The notes beneath the pieces are model-generated. The model was not told where the DNA came from, searched no databases, and saw nothing but the letters and a program-made list of their open reading frames with translations. Positions 15,609 to 21,051 of a stretch of 21,051 bases of DNA are shown here, in pieces (the stretch's first letter is position 1; the number at the start of each line of letters is the position of its first letter). Source of the DNA: an uncultured Lachnospiraceae bacterium. GTDB lineage: Bacteria; Bacillota; Clostridia; Lachnospirales; Lachnospiraceae. A program made the position numbers and the translations under genes. The stretch is taken from the NCBI GenBank assembly GCA_910586725.1, contig CAJUJL010000047.1, forward strand, positions 1-21,051, written 5' to 3'.

Positions 15609-15660
15609 GAATCTGCAAATAAAATTGTAAAATATATTTACGAAATCTAAGAAAAAGGTA

Positions 15661-15692
15661 TTTACAAAGTTGAATTTATAGTGTATCATACA
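15661..15692 (+). promoter_or_regulatory. Putative σA promoter of the Tad-like locus with an overlapping palindrome
   Basis: TTTACA (15661-15666) and TATCAT (15684-15689) are 17 bases apart. The palindrome TGTAT-C-ATACA (15682-15692) covers the -10 and could be an operator. The predicted start near 15696 leaves a T-rich leader of about 80 bases before the TTG start at 15776. The surrounding 15609-15775 is very AT-rich with no coding sequence recognised. Confidence 0.6.
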
Positions 15693-15775
15693 ACTATCTT
15701 TTAAATCTTTTTATCATTTTTTATTTTATCAAAGCAAAATCCCATAAATAATTAAATTACAAGGAGAAGCGTAAA

Positions 15776-16330
15776 TTGCAGATTGCATTTTATGGAATTG
15801 CGCGTCAAATTGGCACAAGTGCGAATATGGCGGCAGTTGCAGCCGGTTTTACGCAGTATATGAAGATGCCTGTTACATGGAATTGGGACAGGGAAAATTC
15901 TTCGATGAACAAACACGTTGTTTGTTTGTCGGACTGTAAGAATAAGCTGCAGAAAGAACAGATCAATCATTGCAGCCTTCTGGTTTTAAATCTGATTCTT
16001 CCGCAAAGCGGAATGGAAAAAATCTATTTAGAACATTCTTTCGTTCATCGAAACGTCGTATTTCTAATCGGAAAATATCATCCGAATCAATCAAAAGAAT
16101 TAGAGGAAGTTGTCTTGAAGTATCGCATAGATGATTCCAGAATTTGTACAATTCCCTATAATATAAGATTCCAAAAAGCGTACGAAAACGGAACCGTTTT
16201 GGATTATATCAGGAGCTGTCGGAAAACAGGCGGAAGCTGTGAGGATTTTTTATTTGAAAAGCATTTAAAACAGGTAATAAAGAAAATTTTAATTTATGGA
16301 ACTGGAAAAGGAGAACAAAGTTATGGATGA
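15776..16330 (+). CDS. TadZ/CpaE-like ParA-family protein with degenerate P-loop
   Basis: 184 residues starting at TTG 15776, which has AAGGAG nine bases upstream; no ATG has a comparable site. The opening QIAFYGIARQIGTSANMAAVAA looks like the start of a MinD/ParA or TadZ/CpaE fold: a hydrophobic strand, then a loop with G13-T14-S15 and a helix where KGGxGKT would be. The deviant-Walker lysines are absent. A later strand (HCSLLVLNLIL, HRNVVFLIGKY) fits a Rossmann-like core. At 184 residues it is shorter than full TadZ proteins. It is the first gene of the locus, upstream of the secretion ATPase, the usual TadZ position. TadZ proteins localise the Tad machinery at the cell pole. Its end overlaps the next gene by eight bases. 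The family call is based on position and weak sequence features. Confidence 0.6.
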   Translation: MQIAFYGIARQIGTSANMAAVAAGFTQYMKMPVTWNWDRENSSMNKHVVCLSDCKNKLQKEQINHCSLLVLNLILPQSGMEKIYLEHSFVHRNVVFLIGKYHPNQSKELEEVVLKYRIDDSRICTIPYNIRFQKAYENGTVLDYIRSCRKTGGSCEDFLFEKHLKQVIKKILIYGTGKGEQSYG

Positions 16331-16505
16331 AATTTTTAAACAATATGGCTCAACAATTATTACGGTACTGGCAATTATTGCGATTATCGGCATTATTACG
16401 TTAGTGATTGGCAGCGATACAAACAGTATTGTCTATAAAGCATTTTCGGATTTAATCAATAATTTCTATACCAGTGCGGGCGGTGTGATTCCGGGTAAAC
16501 CGTAA
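16323..16505 (+). CDS. Small single-span membrane protein, possible pilin-like component
   Basis: 60 residues from ATG 16323, nine bases after AAGGAG; an in-frame ATG at 16296 has no ribosome site. A short polar start (MDEIFKQYGS) is followed by one strongly hydrophobic helix of about 21 residues ending LVIGS and a polar tail with FYTSAGGVIPGKP. The start and helix resemble two other tiny proteins in this locus (19547 and 19673). The size and build fit Flp-type pilins or small Tad accessory proteins, but the classic Flp cleavage motif is not clear. It overlaps the stop of the TadZ-like gene and precedes the tadA-like gene by 20 bases. Confidence 0.7.
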   Translation: MDEIFKQYGSTIITVLAIIAIIGIITLVIGSDTNSIVYKAFSDLINNFYTSAGGVIPGKP

Positions 16506-16525
16506 CAAATGTACGGAGGAAATTT

Positions 16526-17632
16526 ATGAAGGAAACAAAAATCAGCTCTATTTTGCTGGACGATGCAAGTTTTGGACCGCTGCTTCCGTTTATTCAGGAT
16601 GATAGCATTACGGACGTGGATTACAACGGCACGGATTTATGGTTGACGGATATTCACAAAGTCAAGAAAAAGGCAGATGCTTCTCTGGTTACGCCCCAGT
16701 TTATGGCGGTATTTATCAATAAAGTGAGTATGGCGGTGGAGCAGCAGTTTAATCCGGCAAACCCGATTTTAGAGGCCGAATCGGATGAACTTCGCATTAC
16801 CGCTATACATGAAACGGTTACGACAACTGGGCGGGCATTTTGTATCCGAAAAGCTCCTGCCGTGCCAAGGTATCATGCCAAAGATTTGATTCGTCAGGGT
16901 TATTGTGACGAGAAAATTTTGACGCTGTTAATCAACTGTGTATTTACCAAGATGAATTTTGTCATCTGCGGAGACACAGGAGTGGGAAAGACGGAATTTG
17001 CAAAATTTCTATCTGGTTATATCCGGCCGCAGGACAAGGTCATTACCATTGAAGATAATCCGGAATGGCATTATGCCAGATTGAATCCGGGGAATGACTG
17101 CATTGCAATTAAAGTAAAAAAGGAGAAGTCGGAACACAGCGGGCGTAGCAATCTGACGACCATGAATTATACAAATGCCATTAAAACATGCCTCCGCTTA
17201 AATCCTTCCTGGATTATGCTTTCGGAGGCCAGGTCAAAAGAAGCAAAATCTCTTCTGGAGTGCTGGTCAACCGGAGTAAAAGGCATTACCACGATACATA
17301 CGGATAATGTGTTAAAAATTCCGGACAGGTTTATGAATATGATACAAAATTCTATGGATGCAGATCGAATGATAAATGATATTTATGATTTTATCGATAT
17401 TGGCATTTTGATTCGCATCAAAGAAATGCAGGATGGCAGCAGCAAACGATATATTGACCAGATGTGTTTTTTTGATCGTGACGACGGCAAAAACTGCGCG
17501 TATTTAATCGTGGATGAGGGAAAGTTTACCGACCAATCGCTGCCGGATTCGATTGACCGGAAAATGAAGAGAGCTGGCATTATGGATCCGTATGAACATA
17601 CGTATACATTGAGAAATTATCCGGGTGCATGA
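16526..17632 (+). CDS. tadA: TadA/CpaF-type secretion ATPase
   Basis: 368 residues. Walker A is GDTGVGKTE (149-157), the acidic segment is WIMLSEARSKEA (LSEAR at 232-236), and the conserved histidine box is GITTIHTDN (H258). Before Walker A the N-terminal domain shows LPFIQDDSITDVDYNGTDLW, typical of CpaF/TadA, with an arginine-containing segment near GRAFCIRKAP. The protein should be a cytoplasmic hexameric ATPase powering pilus assembly or retraction at the inner face of the membrane. The ATG at 16526 follows GGAGGAAATTT. It is somewhat short for CpaF, which usually has a longer N-terminal region. Its stop lies 16 bases before the next gene. Confidence 0.92.
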   Translation: MKETKISSILLDDASFGPLLPFIQDDSITDVDYNGTDLWLTDIHKVKKKADASLVTPQFMAVFINKVSMAVEQQFNPANPILEAESDELRITAIHETVTTTGRAFCIRKAPAVPRYHAKDLIRQGYCDEKILTLLINCVFTKMNFVICGDTGVGKTEFAKFLSGYIRPQDKVITIEDNPEWHYARLNPGNDCIAIKVKKEKSEHSGRSNLTTMNYTNAIKTCLRLNPSWIMLSEARSKEAKSLLECWSTGVKGITTIHTDNVLKIPDRFMNMIQNSMDADRMINDIYDFIDIGILIRIKEMQDGSSKRYIDQMCFFDRDDGKNCAYLIVDEGKFTDQSLPDSIDRKMKRAGIMDPYEHTYTLRNYPGA

Positions 17633-17648
17633 TTTAGGAGGACGTAAG

Positions 17649-19148
17649 TTGAAAAGAAAAACATCATTTTTATATTATTTAAATCCAGGAAATGTATCCG
17701 CGGCAATTAAAAAATACGGGTATGCTTATAGTATAAAAAATACGATTGTGATTTATATCATGATTATCATTTTGACTGTGGCGGGAGGCTTTGTCTTTTG
17801 GCTTGGACCAATTGAAATATGTGTGGTCGCTATATGCGGCATGGCGATGATGCCCCGGGTTGTGGTGAACGGTTATAAGAATATGTATGAACAAAAACGG
17901 TTTTCAGATGTCAATATTTATATTGAGCAGGTCTTATATTCTTTTAAAAAAACACCAAAGATTATTACCGCGCTGCAGGATGCGGAAAAAATTATACCGA
18001 AAGATTCTCCCATGCGGGATACGATTTCAGAAGCAATACAGTATATTCTGTATGAATATTCCGAAGAAAATTCTCTGGAAAAAGGTTTGAAAATAATAGA
18101 GCGGCAATATAAGTGCCAGAGATTAAAGGACGCGCACGCTTTGATGCTAAAGACGGAGCTGATCGGGGGAGATTATGAATCTTCCGTAAAGATTCTTTTG
18201 TCGGGCAGAACCGTCTGGGAAACAGAAACCTGCAAGTTTCAGAAGGAATGCAAAAACAGACAGCGCATGATTCATATCGCGCTTGCGCTTGTCTGCACGG
18301 TATGTCTTTTTACTCCGCTTATGATTACAAAATTTGCTCCTGCCGTAAATATAATGTCTTCCGTTGTTTATAAGGCCGGTACGGTTATTATGATATTGGT
18401 TTCCATGAGAACATATCTCAAAGCCGATAGTATGGCGTCTGTTAACTGGCTGCGCAATGAATCCGAGATGACGGAAGAGGAGCAGAGAAAGCTCTATCGT
18501 AAAGTCAAAGAATATGATTTTGCGCGTGAAAAAAGAAAGAGCCTTTTTTGGGCAGCATTTCCTGCGTGTTTGGGAGTATTGTTTTTCTGTTTGCAATGGA
18601 TTTATCCGGCGGCCGCATGCGTTCCAGTTTTCTTTTTTATGTTGAAACAGCATAAGATAGGCTATCGTTTGGCAAAAAGGCGCTGCGGGGTGGAAATTGC
18701 AAAGGCATTTCCGCAATGGCTGATGGAAATTTCTCTGCTGCTGCAGGTATCTGAAAACGTCAACGCCGCAGTTGCAAATTCTATTCGGGAAGCTCCGGCA
18801 ATATTGACAGACGGTTTACGCAAGATGCAGGATCAGATTATGCAAAATCCGGAGTCCAACGAACCGTATATGAATTTTATGAAGGAATTTGGCATTTTGG
18901 AAATCCAGTCGGCGATGGGGATGCTTTATTCTATCTCATCGGGGCGCGGCGGAGATGCCGGTTTGCAGATTGATGAAATATTAACGAAGAATGCGGCGCT
19001 GTTAAGTCAGAGTGAAAGCGTTGCAAACGACAGCCGTCTGGCAGCGCTCTACTGGCAGTTTTTATTTCCTTCCATCATCGGGGGAGGTAAGCTGCTTGTG
19101 GATATGACGTTAGTTACCATTGCATTTATGTCAATGAATTTGTATTAA
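17649..19148 (+). CDS. TadB-TadC-like fused platform protein (two T2SSF-like halves)
   Basis: 499 residues from TTG 17649, seven bases after AGGAGG; the earlier ATG 17625 overlaps the tadA stop and lacks such a site. Membrane segments are predicted at about 32-50, 54-70, 207-226, 232-253, 298-333 and 475-499. Between the first and second pairs is a cytoplasmic helical region (FSDVNIYIEQVLYSFKKTPK to about 200). A second one (EIAKAFPQWLMEISLLLQVS to SLSQSE-type helices) lies before the last span. Each resembles a T2SSF domain: TadB-like first, TadC-like second. Tad systems normally encode these as two genes of about 300 residues. The fusion reading is an inference from topology and length. It should form the inner-membrane platform on which the TadA-like ATPase acts. 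Confidence 0.75.
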   Translation: MKRKTSFLYYLNPGNVSAAIKKYGYAYSIKNTIVIYIMIIILTVAGGFVFWLGPIEICVVAICGMAMMPRVVVNGYKNMYEQKRFSDVNIYIEQVLYSFKKTPKIITALQDAEKIIPKDSPMRDTISEAIQYILYEYSEENSLEKGLKIIERQYKCQRLKDAHALMLKTELIGGDYESSVKILLSGRTVWETETCKFQKECKNRQRMIHIALALVCTVCLFTPLMITKFAPAVNIMSSVVYKAGTVIMILVSMRTYLKADSMASVNWLRNESEMTEEEQRKLYRKVKEYDFAREKRKSLFWAAFPACLGVLFFCLQWIYPAAACVPVFFFMLKQHKIGYRLAKRRCGVEIAKAFPQWLMEISLLLQVSENVNAAVANSIREAPAILTDGLRKMQDQIMQNPESNEPYMNFMKEFGILEIQSAMGMLYSISSGRGGDAGLQIDEILTKNAALLSQSESVANDSRLAALYWQFLFPSIIGGGKLLVDMTLVTIAFMSMNLY

Positions 19149-19160
19149 AGGAGGAATAAA

Positions 19161-19535
19161 ATGCCATTAATTATAAAATCTTTTCTGGGAGTTTTTTTCT
19201 TTATCCTGGTCGTGTTTTTGGGAATCGGCATGATTCAGTATCAGACAGACGTCAATCGGGCGGTTCATTATAAGCAGGATATGATGGAAGAACTGCAAAA
19301 CAGTAATTTTGCGCCGTCTGTTATCAACGCATGCATTGCGGCAGGGAAGGAAAATCATTATGAAGTCAGCATTGACGTATCGTTAAAGGACGGTTCGCAG
19401 AATACGTACACAAGTGAATGTATGGCGGCAAAAGCTTTGGATGTGACGAGTGCGTACGTTACGGTAACTTATAAAAGCCGTCTTCCGTTTCTTGGACTGG
19501 AAACATCAAATTGTTTAAGAGGATTTGCCAGATAG
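19161..19535 (+). CDS. Single-span TadE-like protein
   Basis: 124 residues with an N-terminal hydrophobic helix (MPLIIKSFLGVFFFILVVFLGIGMIQ, spans about 4-24) and an extracytoplasmic region of about 95 residues with two cysteines (CIAAGK, TSECMAA) and a third near the end (SNCLRG). The build fits TadE/TadF pseudopilins: a short cytoplasmic start, one helix and a β-rich exterior domain. It sits 12 bases after the platform gene with GGAGG upstream. Sequence alone does not prove the family. A surface-assembly role is inferred from the locus. Confidence 0.65.
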   Translation: MPLIIKSFLGVFFFILVVFLGIGMIQYQTDVNRAVHYKQDMMEELQNSNFAPSVINACIAAGKENHYEVSIDVSLKDGSQNTYTSECMAAKALDVTSAYVTVTYKSRLPFLGLETSNCLRGFAR

Positions 19536-19546
19536 GAGGATAAAAT

Positions 19547-19657
19547 ATGAATGACGGATTATTTGAAGATTATGGGGAGGCAATTTTATATGTAATGCTT
19601 GCTCTTATGGTTTTGGGATTGATGGCGGTTACCATTGGAGCTGTGACAGCATTTTAG
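19547..19657 (+). CDS. Tiny one-helix membrane protein (36 residues)
   Basis: ATG 19547 follows AGGAGGATAAAAT, and the frame runs to TAG at 19655. The protein begins MNDGLFEDYGEAIL, followed by a helix of about 20 residues (LYVMLALMVLGLMAVTIGAV) and stops soon after. Its start aligns with that of the 60-residue protein at 16323 (an acidic start, then YG before the hydrophobic stretch ending in IG). A strong ribosome site, an uninterrupted frame and tight packing between neighbours make it a likely gene. A pilin-like or assembly role is possible. Confidence 0.7.
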   Translation: MNDGLFEDYGEAILYVMLALMVLGLMAVTIGAVTAF

Positions 19658-19672
19658 AAAAGGAGAGCAGTT

Positions 19673-19822
19673 ATGGATGAGGCAGTAACCCAGAGTGGTG
19701 AATTAATCATAAGTATTGCGGCTGCAATTGTTATCGCGGCAACCCTGATGCTCCTGCTGGGCAAAACGGATGCCGGCATTTTAAGAGCGTATCTGGTGAA
19801 TATGCTGGAAGCAGCCTGTTAG
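19673..19822 (+). CDS. Tiny one-helix membrane protein (49 residues)
   Basis: ATG 19673 follows AAAGGAG, and the frame ends in TAG at 19820. The sequence runs MDEAVTQSGELIISIAAAIV, then ATLMLLLG and a charged tail KTDAGILRAYLVNMLEAAC. Like the 60- and 36-residue proteins it has an acidic start, a glycine just before the helix and a glycine just after. It is followed eight bases later by the next gene. It is probably a third member of the same small membrane protein group. Confidence 0.7.
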   Translation: MDEAVTQSGELIISIAAAIVIAATLMLLLGKTDAGILRAYLVNMLEAAC

Positions 19823-19830
19823 GAGGAATT

Positions 19831-20337
19831 ATGTTAATTTTAATGAAGCAGCATGGAAAGATGATTGTATGCTGTATCGTATCGGTTCTTTTGATGGGAA
19901 TCTTGTTTGGCATGCGCATAGACGGGAATACGGGATTGATTGAGATTGCTTACGGGAAAGCGATGTCTACAAGAGAGGATTTGGAGCCTGCTGTTTTTGT
20001 GGATGCGGTTAAAAACGTTTTGGCGCGCAGTAAACCGGAAATTACATATTCTTACACAAAGACGGTTTTGAAACAAGCGGCAAACATCAATGCGATGTTT
20101 GAGGCGTCCGATGCGGACGGAAATAAAATATCGGTAGAGGTAACGGATATTTTGGATGCTTATGGCGGGAGTATATTGTATGAATCCGAAGAAGATAAGA
20201 AGAATCAAAAACGTACCTGTGATACATCGGAATTTCTTTTCCCGGCGTCGGGAGTATATGTGATCCGGGTCAAGGCAGAAGACGCTGAAAAAAGAACAAC
20301 GTACAGCCAGTATAAATTGCCTGTGTCAGGTTATTGA
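19831..20337 (+). CDS. Membrane-anchored extracytoplasmic protein of the Tad-like locus
   Basis: 168 residues. The N-terminus carries a hydrophobic helix (about 12-30, MIVCCIVSVLLMGILFGM) preceded by basic residues, so it is either a signal anchor or a signal peptide. The rest is a polar, probably β-sandwich domain: alternating strands (EITYSYTKTVLK, NKISVEVTDILD, VYVIRVKAEDAEKRTTYSQYKLPV) resemble PKD/Ig-like fold segments. The ATG at 19831 follows AGGAGGAATT. I do not recognise a named family. Its place among pilus-type genes suggests an exported structural or adhesive component. Confidence 0.65.
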   Translation: MLILMKQHGKMIVCCIVSVLLMGILFGMRIDGNTGLIEIAYGKAMSTREDLEPAVFVDAVKNVLARSKPEITYSYTKTVLKQAANINAMFEASDADGNKISVEVTDILDAYGGSILYESEEDKKNQKRTCDTSEFLFPASGVYVIRVKAEDAEKRTTYSQYKLPVSGY

Positions 20338-20350
20338 GAAAGGAAATAAA

Positions 20351-21001
20351 ATGAAAAAGATTGCGTTTGGAACCGCATGCGGAATTCTCGCTGTATTTAT
20401 ATTTGTCGTTATGCTCACGCTGTATGGAAGAAGCGCAAGACAGCAGGAGGCGGCTATGGCTCTTTCACAGGCGATTGATTCCACATTGTCAAATGTGATG
20501 AGCGAAAATAATTATTCCATAAAAGAAAACCAGGATTTTACGGCTGATTTTCTCAAGGCGCTTTTAATTCAGACCAACAGCGATTCGGATCTTACGGTTT
20601 CAATATTGGACGCGGATTATGAATTGGGAATCCTTTCGGTGGAAATAACAGAAAAATTTCTGCATCCAAACGGTAAGGAAGGAAGCGTGTCCGATGTGCG
20701 GACTGTAATTTTTGACAGAGCAAAAGATGTGAAATCAGAGATGAAAAAAGTATGTTTTTATGTCGGAGATGAAATATATAAAGAATACGGCATTCCGAAA
20801 GACGCTTTTTGCACGATGCCGGTTTCTCCCCAAAAGGACGGCGCCAGGTTTCGCTGCTGGCGGTTTGTAACAGGCGGCGTGGGAGAAGCAAAGGGGGTAA
20901 GCGTGACCGGTAAAAATGGAGCGCGGGAGGTCCTTGCGTCACAGGGAGCTCCGTATCAGGCGTCACAGGATACAAAATTAATTGCAGTATTTGACAAATA
21001 G
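20351..21001 (+). CDS. Membrane-anchored extracytoplasmic protein with repeat-like C-terminus
   Basis: 216 residues. An N-terminal helix (about 4-24, IAFGTACGILAVFIFVVMLTLYG) is followed by an extracytoplasmic region of about 190 residues; the anchor and the following QQEAAMALSQAIDSTLS recall TadE-like pseudopilins. The last ~50 residues (FRCWRFVTGGVGEAKGV to QDTKLIAVFDK) have the W, then D-T-x-L-x-A-V-F pattern seen in β-grasp surface repeats of the InlB B-repeat/Flg_new type. That resemblance is by eye only. ATG at 20351 has GAAAGG upstream. It is the last complete gene in the window. Whether the locus continues beyond 21051 cannot be seen. Confidence 0.65.
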   Translation: MKKIAFGTACGILAVFIFVVMLTLYGRSARQQEAAMALSQAIDSTLSNVMSENNYSIKENQDFTADFLKALLIQTNSDSDLTVSILDADYELGILSVEITEKFLHPNGKEGSVSDVRTVIFDRAKDVKSEMKKVCFYVGDEIYKEYGIPKDAFCTMPVSPQKDGARFRCWRFVTGGVGEAKGVSVTGKNGAREVLASQGAPYQASQDTKLIAVFDK

Positions 21002-21002
21002 C

Positions 21003-21032
21003 CTCTCGGATTCTCACCAAATAGCCGGAGAG
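21003..21032 (+). other. Imperfect hairpin after the last gene
   Basis: CTCTCGG (21003-21009) and CCGGAGAG (21025-21032) pair with one bulged base around a 15-base loop. No T-run is visible before the window ends, so it could be a weak terminator or chance. Confidence 0.3.
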
Positions 21033-21051
21033 TAAATTCTGACAACTGAAT

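Noticed and set aside
1..21051. CRISPR array, tRNA or rRNA genes, transposase or phage genes
   Set aside because: No regularly spaced repeats, cloverleaf-like sequences, rRNA signatures or recombinase motifs were recognised by eye.

Overview
The window looks like chromosomal DNA of an anaerobic Firmicute, most likely a clostridium of the Lachnospiraceae type. The support is moderate-to-low GC content, strong AGGAGG-type ribosome sites, TTG starts, YesM/YesN-type sensor-regulator pairs, an archaeal-type PurO next to a PurH lacking its cyclohydrolase half, and a clostridial-style Tad pilus locus. This placement rests on protein family resemblance only; no rRNA is present.

Region 1 (1-1340, minus strand): a membrane SPFH/band-7 protein followed two bases later by a ribbon-helix-helix DNA-binding protein, then a terminator. 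Region 2 (1350-3111, plus): a divergent promoter, a leader hairpin, and an ACT-domain protein paired with a UPF0210/PFL protein. Region 3 (3138-5128): a near-consensus promoter and a two-gene operon for the last two steps of IMP synthesis, split into PurO (IMP cyclohydrolase) and a stand-alone AICAR transformylase.

Region 4 (5129-15608) is a galactose/glucose-type (Mgl) sugar uptake and sensing module. It contains a substrate-binding lipoprotein, a hairpin, the double-ATPase MglA and a permease MglC. After a terminator come a YesN/AraC response regulator, a YesM-type histidine kinase, a membrane-anchored binding protein and a second MglB-like lipoprotein. The transporter's own binding protein appears to be a natural circular permutant: the roughly 80 residues that open a normal MglB are at its C-terminus. 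The downstream paralogue in the same window keeps the normal order and all recognisable ligand and calcium residues, so it serves as an internal control. The permease also carries about 220 extra N-terminal residues, mostly predicted coiled coil. A plausible model is that the kinase, aided by one or both extra binding proteins, senses extracellular sugar and drives YesN-dependent expression of mgl; this is inference.

Region 5 (15661-21001 and probably beyond) is a Tad/type IVc pilus-like locus. It encodes a ParA/TadZ-like protein with a degenerate P-loop, a TadA/CpaF ATPase, one long polypeptide that looks like TadB and TadC joined, TadE-like single-span proteins, and three tiny one-helix proteins (60, 36 and 49 residues). 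No prepilin peptidase is seen inside the window.

No gene-free stretch exceeds 300 bases. No tRNA, rRNA, CRISPR array or transposase was recognised.
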